A stretch of DNA of 64,000 nt from Saprospiraceae bacterium (lineage in GTDB: Bacteria > Bacteroidota > Bacteroidia > Chitinophagales > Saprospiraceae). Location: NCBI GenBank assembly GCA_016706365.1, contig JADJJU010000023.1:259841-323840 (forward strand), given 5' to 3'. The position numbers and the translations under genes were made by a program. How positions within the stretch are numbered: the stretch's first letter is position 1; every line of letters begins with the position of its first letter. The notes under the pieces are model-generated. The model did no database searches, had not been told where the DNA came from, and saw only the letters and a list, made by a program, of their open reading frames with translations. Shown here one piece after another: positions 28,101 through 36,438 of this stretch.

Positions 28101-28244
28101 AGAAACTTATTCTTACATGCACCTGATTATCCACATTTGGATCCGGAACAAAATGCATTAGGAATTAGCAATGCACAAGGATTGGAATTCAATGCGCTTC
28201 CTCCGGCAAGATCAATTGGTGTTAACCTTCGTGTAACTCTCTAA
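25149..28244 (+). CDS. SusC/RagA-type TonB-linked outer-membrane transporter (first pair)
   Basis: A ~1031-residue outer-membrane receptor. From ATG 25149 it has a signal peptide ending LASTSLVAQ, chosen over the GTG at 25101, which would add 16 charged residues before the signal. A carboxypeptidase-D-like regulatory domain (residues ~25-110; GTVTDPNGEPLIGAGVTIKG, FSYTGY) comes first. The plug (FVVDGIPIDN, VLKGPAAAALYGSRASNGVI) follows, then a large beta-barrel ending LPPARSIGVNLRVTL with terminal aromatic/Leu strand. Such proteins import oligosaccharides or peptides with a SusD lipoprotein lid, powered by TonB. No STN (FecR-interacting) domain is visible. The substrate is unknown. The gene is 20 bases before its SusD partner. 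Confidence 0.95.
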   Translation: MEKLYLILLGILCLASTSLVAQIQVTGTVTDPNGEPLIGAGVTIKGTAQGTITDFSGMYSITVPDGSTVLVFSYTGYTQAERAVGTDTKIDFTLQEGILLGETVVTALGISRDRSQLGYGVAEISSQELTRAKTTNVTNSLAGKVAGVRVQGSGGSFSGSSIIIRGLTTFTQSNQPLFVVDGIPIDNSGGGNPLQNGPVNSNRAIDINQEDVENVTVLKGPAAAALYGSRASNGVILITTKKGAKGRKGTVTYSTSYAWDQVNRTPDYQNEYAQGTGGNYNNTSFASWGPQIAGQTVTNWFGEQETLAAYPDNVNDIFQTGSNMQHNLSFAGGSDRSSYRLSYGYLDETGILQNNRLKRHNLTFNANSQINDRLLVSTSATYTNNASTRSQQGNQLSNPLFRGWFIPRSYDLTNLPFEDAVGNQRYFGGEDHVYWTLKHNRFNDEINRIYGNVAVRYDFTSWLSGEYKIGVDMFDYVRRGYDQIGARGGANTSANTLGGILEGNDLSSNLNSYLTFTATKQLTDDLNFVFLLGTEAFKNRRENTQVIGRGLVVRDFQRITNTSTFNPTYASAETRLVGVFADASLSYKNFLNLNLTARNDWSSTFNEENRSYFYYAVAAALNILELQPSWKGGFVNSAKLRTNYAQVGKPAGAYSTETYFGIGGSADGFGPQIIYPFGGLTGLTLGNGAGNPLIGPEFTTNFEIGTDISLWDNRVNLEFTWYNQKSKDIILAAPSAPSSGISSFIRNAGEIDNKGIELGLSVTPLRTNVGTWTVGLNFTQFTSTVTALSEGVSNIFLGGFVTPNIRLVEGDDFGQIYGNKYLRNADGRILLNANGLPRITTGVEKIGNPNPDWLMGVTNTLTFGGFTFDFLLDIKKGGEIYSRNIADLERNGVAASTAEFPRYNADGTPNLAYKFDGLLPDGSENNVFVTAEQYYGNSGKYVAAEGYIYGTSWFRIREASISYRIPKKVLGNLPFSGIEIGAFGRNLFLHAPDYPHLDPEQNALGISNAQGLEFNALPPARSIGVNLRVTL

Positions 28245-28264
28245 TAATTTAAAATCTAAAAGAT

Positions 28265-29782
28265 ATGACAACATATAATTCAAAAATTAAATTACTGGGA
28301 CTGGCAATAGCGATGATATTTGCCACCTCATGTAATAAATGGCTGGATATTAATAACGATCCAAATAACATCCTGGATGCGCCTATTCAGCAAATACTGA
28401 CAAATGCTACTGTTAATCTGGGTTTTACCGGCGGTAGCGACTTGTTCAGATTTTCTACTCTGCTTTCTCAACAATTCTCCGGACAAACCACAGGTGGTTT
28501 TACTCAAACTATGGAGTATGAGAGGTACAATATTCAGGCATCTGACCTTAATAATGTTTGGCTATCATTGTATTCTACTACATTGTCTGACTTGGGAATT
28601 GTTATAGAAAAAGCTAATGAATCAGGCAGCCCTCATTATGCGGGTGTGGCAAAGGTTCTTACGGCTTATACGTATCAGCTAATTGTTGATGCATGGGGTA
28701 ATGCTCCATACACGGAAGCGTTAGGGGAAGTTGAAAACCTGAACCCTGCTTATGACAATGGTGCTGATATTTACGCAAATTTATTTTTGAAAATTGATGA
28801 AGCTATTGCCGACATGAATGCTGCTACCTCAACACTTTCACCTGGTACCAACAGTACCATTTATCCTGGTGCATGGGCAGACAGCAGACCAAAATGGATT
28901 GCTTTTGCTAATACTTTGAAGTTGAGAATGTATATCCATTATTCAAAAATCAATCCGACTTTCACAGGTCAAAAGATTACTGAATTAGTGAATAGTGGTG
29001 CCACATTCATTGACTCAAATGACAAGAATTTCCAGATGGCTTTCGCCTCAACTCCAAACAACCAGAATTCTATTCATGCATTCGAACTTTCAAGACCTAA
29101 TTATTTATTTCCGAATAAAACATTGGTCAATCTGATGAACGCAGGTGCTGATCCGCGCAGAACATCTTATTTCACGCCTTTCCCTTATGCTTCAAATCCT
29201 GCTGAGTACTTTGGAGCTTCAGGAGGTGATGCTCCTGGAATCAATTATTCCAGAATGCATACTTATTTAAGAGGAACTGCAAGTGGAACTGCTGTTCCAA
29301 ATCCGCAGGGAGGAATTCCGGCTACTGGTACTGGAGCTCTAACATATACTGGTTCAGCTCCTATTCGTATGCTGGTAGCTGCTGAATATTTCTTCATTAG
29401 AGCCGAAGCAGCTTTACTTTATGGTGCACCGGGAAGTGCTCAGCAATTATTCCAGGATGGTATCCGTGCCTCCATGACAAATGCTGGCGTTTCTACTGCT
29501 GATGCTGATACTTACATCGCTGCAAATGGAACACTTTCAGGATCTAATCAGGAACAATTGAAGCAGATCATAGAACAAAAGTTCATAGCTAACTATGGAG
29601 TTATTATGGAAACATGGACTGATTATAGAAGAACTGGGTACCCGGCTATATCAGTTCCCGTAAATGCTATTTTGACCGCTGTGCCACGTTCATTATTCTA
29701 TGCTCAATCAGAAATTGACTTGAATACAAATGCTCCGGCACAAAAGCCTGATTTGCTATCTCCTGTTTTTTGGGATAACTAA
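28265..29782 (+). CDS. SusD/RagB-family surface lipoprotein (first pair)
   Basis: A 505-residue lipoprotein that acts as the substrate-binding lid of the adjacent SusC transporter. The signal peptide ends with ATSC (about residue 23), followed by NKWLDINNDPNN, the mature N-terminus typical of the SusD-like-2 group. TPR-like helices (LSDLGIVIEKANES, VAKVLTAYTYQLIVDAWGN, PYTEALG) and the C-terminal ETWTDYRRTGYP motif, where most family members also have W-x-x-x-R-R, are present. The specific ligand cannot be predicted. It ends with a strong terminator, so the pair forms a two-gene operon. Confidence 0.95.
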   Translation: MTTYNSKIKLLGLAIAMIFATSCNKWLDINNDPNNILDAPIQQILTNATVNLGFTGGSDLFRFSTLLSQQFSGQTTGGFTQTMEYERYNIQASDLNNVWLSLYSTTLSDLGIVIEKANESGSPHYAGVAKVLTAYTYQLIVDAWGNAPYTEALGEVENLNPAYDNGADIYANLFLKIDEAIADMNAATSTLSPGTNSTIYPGAWADSRPKWIAFANTLKLRMYIHYSKINPTFTGQKITELVNSGATFIDSNDKNFQMAFASTPNNQNSIHAFELSRPNYLFPNKTLVNLMNAGADPRRTSYFTPFPYASNPAEYFGASGGDAPGINYSRMHTYLRGTASGTAVPNPQGGIPATGTGALTYTGSAPIRMLVAAEYFFIRAEAALLYGAPGSAQQLFQDGIRASMTNAGVSTADADTYIAANGTLSGSNQEQLKQIIEQKFIANYGVIMETWTDYRRTGYPAISVPVNAILTAVPRSLFYAQSEIDLNTNAPAQKPDLLSPVFWDN

Positions 29783-29806
29783 TTAAAAAGCACATATTTG
29801 ATAAAG

Positions 29807-29839
29807 GACCGTTCTGATTTTCAGGACGGTCTTTTTTTT
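29807..29839 (+). terminator. Rho-independent terminator after first SusD
   Basis: GACCGTTCTGA pairs with TCAGGACGGTC (one G-U pair) around a 3-base loop, followed by eight T. Confidence 0.92.
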
Positions 29840-30201
29840 GGGGTTTATTCGGAATTGTTGTACTATTAGTCTGTTTAAATTTCTTAAACCAATAATGCAC
29901 AATCCATAGGAGCTGAATGCAACAACATTGGCTTTTGATTTTTCAATTTGTAAAAATTTACAAATAAAGTATTATATAATGTATAAGTATATGTATATCA
30001 TATATTAATGAATATTAACCTGCATAACAAGACTTAAATTATAATAGGATCAAAGCTTTTAAACTACTTACTTTTTCCTATCTTTACAAATAATTAACGT
30101 TACGACAGGCGATTCACGTTTTGCGCCAGTTGAAAATTGAGTAAATCATTATCACATAAATTCATCCATATGAAAAATCTAAATTCTGGTTAGTTGCATG
30201 T

Positions 30202-30279
30202 TAGTATTATCCATTTAAATCAAGATGGTGGGCTTTTTGTAAAAGTATGAATTACATTTCCCGCTATTGGATAATACTA
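30202..30279. promoter_or_regulatory. Perfect 12-bp inverted repeat in the second SusC leader
   Basis: TAGTATTATCCA at 30202-30213 and TGGATAATACTA at 30268-30279 are exact reverse complements, separated by 54 bases. This may be an operator or leader-RNA structure. Confidence 0.4.
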
Positions 30280-30329
30280 GTTTCGCATTGTAGAAGTATT
30301 TTGTTTAATTCACCTAAATAAAGTTTATT

Positions 30330-33300
30330 ATGAGTCGTAAGATTACAATTTTATTGTTTTTTATGTTCGCTATCTCTATGAGTTGGGCGCAGAAAACAAT
30401 CACCGGAACTGTGAAGGATGATGCAGGCCAGCCACTAATTGGTGCAAGCGTTGTCGTCAAGGGGATGGAAGAAAGAGGAACAATAACTGACTTTGATGGC
30501 AATTATTCCCTCATCGTAGAGAACAATGCTGAATATCTCATATTCAGTTATACAGGTTACGGCACTCAGGAAGTGCTAATTGGTAGCCAAACAGTAGTCA
30601 ACACCACATTGATGGAGGGGATTACGTTGACATCGGCAGTTGTAACAGCATTAAACATTACCAGGGACGAAAAATCTTTGGGTTATTCTGTTCAACAAGT
30701 TGATGCCGAAGAACTTACAAGAGTTCAGGAATCCAATTTAGTTGGAGCTTTAGCAGGGAAAGTTTCTGGAGTACAAGTTATTTCAGGTGCCAGTTCATCT
30801 GTTGGAAGTTCTGCAAAAATGAGAATTAGAGGGGTCAGTGGTCTAACTGGCGGAGATCCTCTATTTGTAATTGATGGAACTCCAATGGCCAATAATAATT
30901 TCTCATCTACCACCGGCGGAGCGGATTTTGGTAACCTAATGTCAGATATTAATACTGAGGATATAGAAAACATATCTGTATTGAAAGGCCCGGCAGCAAC
31001 AGCACTATATGGTGAAAGAGCTAAACATGGTGTAGTTATGATTACTTCGAAAAAGGGAAAGGCAAGAAAAGGTCTTGGGGTAACATTCAAATCTGCAGTT
31101 TCTCTGGAAAGTGTTTATATTTTGCCATCTTATCAGGATGAATACGCAGGCGGATATGATCAAAATTTTATTGATGTTGTCGACCCACGTGATGGCCAAA
31201 CTTATCAAACTCTGGAATATTCTGCTGATGAGAGTTGGGGACCACGCATGGAGGGACAAACATATCGCCCATACTGGAGCTGGTTTGATGATGAAAACTA
31301 TGGACAAACAGCTCAGCTTACTCCGAACCCGGATAATGTTCGTGACTTTTTTGAAACCGGAATAACTAATACAAACTCTATAGCCTTCAGTGGAGGTACT
31401 GAAAAGTTAACATACCGTTTAGGATTTACGAATCTTAATCAAACTGGTGTAATTCCAAACAGTAAGTTTACAAGAAATAATGTAAACCTTGGTGTTGAGG
31501 CTCAAATCACAAATAGACTTACATTGGTAAGCAACGTGAATCTTGTATTCAACAATTCGAGTGGAAGACCATCTTTTGGTTACTCACCTACCACCGGAAA
31601 TTCAGTTCAATCCTTCAACCAATGGTTCCAAAGACAATTGGATATGGAAAGACTAAGAGATTATAAAGCAGATGATGGTACTTTTCAAACATGGAACATT
31701 CGCTCATTTAATGATCCGGGACCACTATACTGGGATAGTCCATTCTTTTCTGTGTATGAGAATGTACCAACAGACCGCCGTAATCGCTATTTTGGTGACA
31801 TAACAATGAGATATAGAATTACTGACAAAATCAATATATCAGGTTCTCTTCGCAGAGATAATTTCAATCAGAGAATTGAAGAACGTATCGCCTCAGGTGG
31901 ACTTGAAGAAGATTACTACAGAGAATATGTCATAGATGGACAGGAGGATAATTATGAAGTTATCGGTACCTATGCTGACAGATTTGGTGATATTTCTCTG
32001 GATGCAAACCTTGGTGGAAATCTAAGACAAAATAGAATCCGTTCAAATAATGCAGCAACAGTTGGTGGTCTGAATGTTCCAAATTTATTTACACTGGGTG
32101 CTTCTATTGACAGACCTACCGTGAGTAGTTTTACACAAGCTAAAGATGTTCAATCTGTTTTTGGAGCCTTGAACCTTGGGTTTAGAGATTATTTGTATGT
32201 GGGTGGAACGCTCAGAAATGACTGGTCATCCTCTCTGCCAGTTGAGAATAACTCTTATTTGTATCCTTCCGGAAACGTAAGTTTTGTATTTTCCGAACTA
32301 TTGGGTCTTGATGTTCTAACCTATGGTAAATTAAGAGCTTCCGTGGCTCAGGTAGGATCTGACGTGGATCCATATCGTATTGCATTTGCATATGGATTGG
32401 GTACTCCTTACGGATCATCTCCTTCATTTGATGTACCGAATTTATTGCCAAATGAAGATCTTCGTCCTGCAATTACAACATCATGGGAGGCAGGTTTAGA
32501 TTTAAGATTTTTTAGAAATAGATTAGGATTGGATTTGACTTACTATGTAAATAATAGTGTCGATGAGATTCTTTCAATTCAGGTCGCCGGTTCCTCCGGT
32601 TTTGGAAATGCACTCATTAATGCAGGTAATATTCAAAGTAAGGGTATCGAGTTAGGCTTAAGTGCTACTCCCGTTTCTGGAAGTAACTTTGAGTGGACTA
32701 CCAGAGTAAATTTTGCAAAAAATACTTCTCAGGTTATTGAACTGTCAGAAGGAATTGACAATTACTTACTTGCAAATGGAATCGGTGGAGCAGGCTGGGG
32801 TGGTTTGACACTGAATGCAGCTGTAGGTGAGCAATGGGGATTACTTAGAGGTGGTGGATATACATATATCGATGGTAGTGATCTGCCTAGAATTAATGCT
32901 AATGGATCTTATGTGAGAACTGCCAATAAAGATCTTGGTTCTATCCTGCCTGATTTTACAGGTGGATTTACCAACTCATTTAATATTTATGGAATTACAC
33001 TGGGTGCACATATTGATTTTCAGGCAGGAGGACAATTCTTTTCAGTAACCAAAATGTTTAATAATTATTCTGGTTTGGGAATTGAAACTGTAGGTAATAA
33101 TGACAAAGGTAACCCTATCAGAGATGCTGTAGCCGATGGCGGCGGTATCCGTGTAGACGGAGTGAATGCTGATGGAACCGAAACTGCAGTCTATGTAGAA
33201 GCGGTTACATATTATGCAAGATTATTTGGATTCCATGAAGAATGGATTTATGATGCTTCTTTCATAAAATTAAGAGAACTGAGCATTGGATATAACCTTC

Positions 33301-33497
33301 CAAAACGTATGTTGGGCACCAGAATTCAATCTTTGAACGTTTCTCTTATTGCGAGAAATCCCTGGTTGATTTACTCGACCGTGAAAGGAATTGATCCATC
33401 AGAGATCCTTCCGGGTGCTAATAATCTTATTTTTGAAGAAAGGGGTCAGTTGCCGAGTGCCAGATCATTTGGTATCAGCGTAACAGTTGGTCTCTAA
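30330..33497 (+). CDS. SusC/RagA-type TonB-linked outer-membrane transporter (second pair)
   Basis: A 1055-residue outer-membrane receptor with signal peptide MSRKITILLFFMFAISMSWA and a carboxypeptidase-D-like domain (TITGTVKDDAGQPLIGASVV, YLIFSYTGYGTQEV). The plug follows (LFVIDGTPMANNN, ISVLKGPAATALYGERAKHG), then a barrel ending LPSARSFGISVTVGL. Its architecture is the same as that of the first SusC, with the same shared phrases, so the two are paralogues, although barrel loops differ widely. It should be the TonB-dependent channel for the SusD protein encoded right downstream. The two genes are 25 bases apart when the SusD start is ATG 33523. The substrate is unknown, and no glycoside hydrolase or sensor is nearby. 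Confidence 0.95.
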   Translation: MSRKITILLFFMFAISMSWAQKTITGTVKDDAGQPLIGASVVVKGMEERGTITDFDGNYSLIVENNAEYLIFSYTGYGTQEVLIGSQTVVNTTLMEGITLTSAVVTALNITRDEKSLGYSVQQVDAEELTRVQESNLVGALAGKVSGVQVISGASSSVGSSAKMRIRGVSGLTGGDPLFVIDGTPMANNNFSSTTGGADFGNLMSDINTEDIENISVLKGPAATALYGERAKHGVVMITSKKGKARKGLGVTFKSAVSLESVYILPSYQDEYAGGYDQNFIDVVDPRDGQTYQTLEYSADESWGPRMEGQTYRPYWSWFDDENYGQTAQLTPNPDNVRDFFETGITNTNSIAFSGGTEKLTYRLGFTNLNQTGVIPNSKFTRNNVNLGVEAQITNRLTLVSNVNLVFNNSSGRPSFGYSPTTGNSVQSFNQWFQRQLDMERLRDYKADDGTFQTWNIRSFNDPGPLYWDSPFFSVYENVPTDRRNRYFGDITMRYRITDKINISGSLRRDNFNQRIEERIASGGLEEDYYREYVIDGQEDNYEVIGTYADRFGDISLDANLGGNLRQNRIRSNNAATVGGLNVPNLFTLGASIDRPTVSSFTQAKDVQSVFGALNLGFRDYLYVGGTLRNDWSSSLPVENNSYLYPSGNVSFVFSELLGLDVLTYGKLRASVAQVGSDVDPYRIAFAYGLGTPYGSSPSFDVPNLLPNEDLRPAITTSWEAGLDLRFFRNRLGLDLTYYVNNSVDEILSIQVAGSSGFGNALINAGNIQSKGIELGLSATPVSGSNFEWTTRVNFAKNTSQVIELSEGIDNYLLANGIGGAGWGGLTLNAAVGEQWGLLRGGGYTYIDGSDLPRINANGSYVRTANKDLGSILPDFTGGFTNSFNIYGITLGAHIDFQAGGQFFSVTKMFNNYSGLGIETVGNNDKGNPIRDAVADGGGIRVDGVNADGTETAVYVEAVTYYARLFGFHEEWIYDASFIKLRELSIGYNLPKRMLGTRIQSLNVSLIARNPWLIYSTVKGIDPSEILPGANNLIFEERGQLPSARSFGISVTVGL

Positions 33498-33522
33498 TTC
33501 AACAATCATTAAAATTTATATT

Positions 33523-34959
33523 ATGAATATTAAGAAAATCTTTATACCGGTAATCATGTTGTTGATTATTTCCTGCGGGAAATTTGATGATCTCAATGTG
33601 GACCCAAACAATCCTGTCAAAGTAGAAACAGGAACTTTAATTACATCTTCTCAAAGATCTATTGGAAATGCTGTTGGTTCTACCCTGGGAGCTTTGTATG
33701 CCCAGCATATTTCTGATATAACATATACAGAAGGAGGCAGATATCAATCCATACAGGATAATTTTGACGCTTGGTATACAGGACCACTTCAAAATTTACA
33801 AACAGTAATTGATTTGAATACTGATCCTGATACAAAGGGTGATGTTTTAGGTAGCGGTTCCAATGCAAATCAGATTGCTGTAGCCAGAATTTTGAAAGCA
33901 TATTTTTTCCAGTTCCTTACTGATCGTTGGGGTGCTATACCTTATTCCGAAGCATTGAAAGCCGGAGAGGGGATATTTACTCCTAAATATGACAGTCAGG
34001 AATCTATTTACAATGACCTTTTTAATGAATTGAAAGAGGCAGCGGCACAGATAGATGGAGGAGCAGGTGTCAAAGGTGACATCATTTTTGGCGGGGACAT
34101 GGAAAGCTGGAAATTATTTGCAAATACACTGCGTATGAATATGGCTATCCGTATTTCAGATGTAAGCGAACAAAAAGCGCGGGCAGAATTCCTTGATGCT
34201 ATGGCCGATGGTTTTATTACAGCGGATGTATTGTATCCTTATTTGGGAGAAGCCAATAATGAAAATCCATGGTTTACAAGTTTCAGAACCAGAACGGATT
34301 TTGCTATCAGCGAAAATTTAGAAAATTATATGTCAGGTTTGAATGATCCACGCTTACCTCAATTTGCAGACCCTACTCTGAATTCAGTGGCAGCTGGTAA
34401 TCCAATCATTGTGGGAATGCCGTATGGTCGCCAGAATCCAACAAATTCTCCTCCAGATGTTTCATATCCAAGTTCTACCAATGTGAAGTGTCAGGATTGC
34501 CCCCTTGCTATAATCACCGTGGCTCAGGTGCATTTTGCTCTTGCAGAAGCAGCAGCAAGAGGATGGATTGCCTCAAGTGCAGAAGAGCATTACAAGGATG
34601 CTATTCAAGCTAGCTGGGATCAGTGGGGTGTTACTTACACGCAAGCAGAATTTGATGCTTATTACAATCAGGCAGGTGTTACATGGAATCAGGCAAATTG
34701 GAGAATGCTCATTGGCAACCAGAAATGGATAGCTCTATATATGCAGGGCTACGAAATGTGGGCTGAATGGAGAAGACTCGATAACCCTGTTTTAGTACTA
34801 CCTGAAGAGCCTTTGAATCCAAGTGCAGGAATTCCTTTGAGAAATATTTATGGCACACTTGAGCAAAACCTAAATGGTACTAACTATGCAGCAGCAGTCG
34901 CCCAGTTCTTGGGTGGAAATGATACTGATGGCGTTAGACTTTGGTGGGACGTTCAATAA
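33523..34959 (+). CDS. SusD/RagB-family surface lipoprotein (second pair)
   Basis: A ~478-residue lipoprotein. ATG 33523 is preferred because it directly begins the signal peptide MNIKKIFIPVIMLLIISCGK with lipobox IISC. An upstream GTG-type start would overlap SusC and add a non-hydrophobic stretch. The mature end FDDLNVDPNNPV matches the SusD-like-2 group. TPR-like helices (VARILKAYFFQFLTDRWGAI, PYSEALKAGEG) and the MWAEWRRLDNP motif near the end are present, as in the first SusD. It partners the adjacent SusC. A terminator follows at 34982. Confidence 0.95.
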   Translation: MNIKKIFIPVIMLLIISCGKFDDLNVDPNNPVKVETGTLITSSQRSIGNAVGSTLGALYAQHISDITYTEGGRYQSIQDNFDAWYTGPLQNLQTVIDLNTDPDTKGDVLGSGSNANQIAVARILKAYFFQFLTDRWGAIPYSEALKAGEGIFTPKYDSQESIYNDLFNELKEAAAQIDGGAGVKGDIIFGGDMESWKLFANTLRMNMAIRISDVSEQKARAEFLDAMADGFITADVLYPYLGEANNENPWFTSFRTRTDFAISENLENYMSGLNDPRLPQFADPTLNSVAAGNPIIVGMPYGRQNPTNSPPDVSYPSSTNVKCQDCPLAIITVAQVHFALAEAAARGWIASSAEEHYKDAIQASWDQWGVTYTQAEFDAYYNQAGVTWNQANWRMLIGNQKWIALYMQGYEMWAEWRRLDNPVLVLPEEPLNPSAGIPLRNIYGTLEQNLNGTNYAAAVAQFLGGNDTDGVRLWWDVQ

Positions 34960-34981
34960 CTTATTATTTCTTTATAATATT

Positions 34982-35024
34982 AGCAGCCGCTTGACTAGAG
35001 ATAGACAAGCGGCTGCTTGTTTTT
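34982..35024 (+). terminator. Rho-independent terminator after second SusD
   Basis: AGCAGCCGCTTG (34982-34993) pairs perfectly with CAAGCGGCTGCT (35006-35017), followed by TGTTTTTT. Confidence 0.92.
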
Positions 35025-35060
35025 TAGCTAAGTTTATTTTATCAGAAAATATATTGCAAT

Positions 35061-35093
35061 GTTGTAACTATGGAAAATAAAATTATATCTTTG
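35061..35093 (+). promoter_or_regulatory. Bacteroidota-type promoter for rpsU
   Basis: The -7 element TATCTTTG (35086-35093) fits TAnnTTTG, with a GTTG at 35061-35064 as possible -33 element. It lies 32 bases before the rpsU start and after the SusD terminator. The same TATCTTTGCA string recurs before the tRNA-tuf cluster. Confidence 0.6.
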
Positions 35094-35124
35094 CAGTCCA
35101 AAAAATAGAAAATCAATTTATTGT

Positions 35125-35325
35125 ATGTTAATCATTGATGTTAAAGACGGCGAATCAATAGACAGAGCTCTTAAGAAATACAAGCGCAAATACGAAAAAT
35201 CAGGCGTGCTTAAAGAACTGCGTAAAAGAAAACATTTTACCAAGCCTTCTATCACTAGAAGAGCAGAAGTACTTAAAGCTGTTTACAAAGAAAGAATGTA
35301 CGGCAATCACAGCGAAAATAGCTGA
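35125..35325 (+). CDS. rpsU: 30S ribosomal protein S21
   Basis: A 66-residue, very basic protein of the small subunit that helps mRNA engagement at initiation. LIIDVKDGESIDRALKKYKR and VLKELRKRKHFTKPSITRRA are the conserved S21 sequences, and the length is typical for Bacteroidota. It begins the run rpsU-xerC-hpf-tRNAs-tuf, a common gene order in the phylum, and is followed by an extended hairpin that contains the xerC start codon. Confidence 0.97.
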   Translation: MLIIDVKDGESIDRALKKYKRKYEKSGVLKELRKRKHFTKPSITRRAEVLKAVYKERMYGNHSENS

Positions 35326-35348
35326 TAAAAATTTGTCTCTTATTTATT

Positions 35349-35402
35349 AAATCCCTATATTCATTCTCGGAACACACATCGGAGAATGAATATCAGGGAT
35401 TT
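35349..35402 (+). promoter_or_regulatory. Long inverted repeat enclosing the xerC start codon
   Basis: The left arm 35349-35368 (AAATCCCTATATTCATTCTC) pairs with the right arm 35382-35402 with a single bulged base, around a 13-base loop. The central 12 bases per arm are perfect. The xerC ATG (35386-35388) and the purine-rich stretch before it lie in the right arm, so the folded RNA would block initiation. The stem plus following TTTATT could also end rpsU transcripts. Confidence 0.75.
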
Positions 35403-36300
35403 TATTGATTATATACAATATGAGAAGCGCTACTCACTGCATACAGTCAGTGCTTACTCCTCAGACCTTCAATTGTTTAATGATTTTCTTCTCAAAGAAT
35501 ATCAATTTGAAGGTATCCATCTGGCCAATAATAGACATATAAGGAGTTGGGTCGTGTCATTGATGACCGATACTCAAAAGGCTACATCCATTCGCAGAAA
35601 AATATCTTCCCTAAATGCCTGGTACAAATTCTGTATCAAAAAGGGCATCATTCTGGTTAATCCTGTTGCTAAAATTTCGTTGCCTAAAATTGGAAAAAGG
35701 CTCCCTGTATTTGTTCAGGAAAAATCCCTTGCTGGAATGGCGGATTCATTTGATCAAATCAATGATTACGAAGTAATTCTTAATCAGACAATTGTCCTGT
35801 TATTATATCATACCGGCATTCGACGGGCAGAGTTGATTGGTATTAAAACAAAGGATCTGGACATGAAAGCCATGCAACTCAGCGTTATTGGTAAAGGAAA
35901 CAAACAGAGATTAATTCCTTTTGGAAAGGAATTGCATGGGCAATTTTTACGATATGTGGATATGAGAGAACAATTAGAGGCAAAGACAAGCGAAGAATAT
36001 TTATTCCTGACGCCATCTGGACAAAAACTTTATCCCAATTATGTGTATAGATCGGTGACCAAAGAGTTGGCTCACTTTACATCTCAGGACAAAAAGAGTC
36101 CTCACGTTTTGAGACATTCATTTGCTACCCACCTGGCTAATGGTGGTGCAGATTTGAATGCTATTAAAAATTTACTTGGACACTCCAGCCTGGCTGCAAC
36201 TCAAATCTACACCCATAATACCATTGAACAATTAAAGAATGTGTATCAAAATGCGCATCCCCGATCAACAAAAATTCGTGGGTCAGATTCGGGAAATTGA
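35386..36300 (+). CDS. xerC: XerC/XerD-type tyrosine recombinase
   Basis: A 304-residue site-specific recombinase expected to resolve chromosome dimers at dif. The N-terminal SAM-like core-binding domain covers residues ~1-90 (FIDYIQYEKRYSLHTVSAYS) and the catalytic domain ~105-290. All catalytic residues are visible: R146 (HTGIRRAEL), the beta-hairpin K170 (VIGKGNKQR), H240-x-x-R243 (HVLRHSFATHL), H266 (LLGHSSL) and the nucleophile Y275 (ATQIYTHNT). The position beside hpf and rpsU is that of the housekeeping xer gene of Bacteroidota, not of a mobile integrase. Whether it is the C or D orthologue is not certain. Confidence 0.93.
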   Translation: MNIRDFIDYIQYEKRYSLHTVSAYSSDLQLFNDFLLKEYQFEGIHLANNRHIRSWVVSLMTDTQKATSIRRKISSLNAWYKFCIKKGIILVNPVAKISLPKIGKRLPVFVQEKSLAGMADSFDQINDYEVILNQTIVLLLYHTGIRRAELIGIKTKDLDMKAMQLSVIGKGNKQRLIPFGKELHGQFLRYVDMREQLEAKTSEEYLFLTPSGQKLYPNYVYRSVTKELAHFTSQDKKSPHVLRHSFATHLANGGADLNAIKNLLGHSSLAATQIYTHNTIEQLKNVYQNAHPRSTKIRGSDSGN

Positions 36301-36438
36301 TCTGAATGGAAATGAGCATTTATTCTCAGAACTTCAGACTTCAGTAATTGTTAAAAGTATTTAATACCTGTCTTGAACTAATATTCAAGATCAAATTCAA
36401 AAAGACAATCATTTTTTCATTATATAAATTGAATAATT

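Larger units (their letters stand above)
29783..30329. other. Terminator and long A+T-rich leader of second SusC/D pair
   Basis: After the terminator at 29807-29839 there are ~490 bases without a gene. A -7-like element TATCTTTA lies at 30078-30085. A perfect 12-base inverted repeat (TAGTATTATCCA at 30202-30213 and its complement at 30268-30279) lies within the presumed leader of the second SusC gene. Confidence 0.5.

Noticed and set aside
35349..35402. A dif site for XerCD at the inverted repeat
   Set aside because: dif has 11-base arms with a 6-base centre; here arms are about 20 bases with a 13-base loop and show no resemblance to dif arms.
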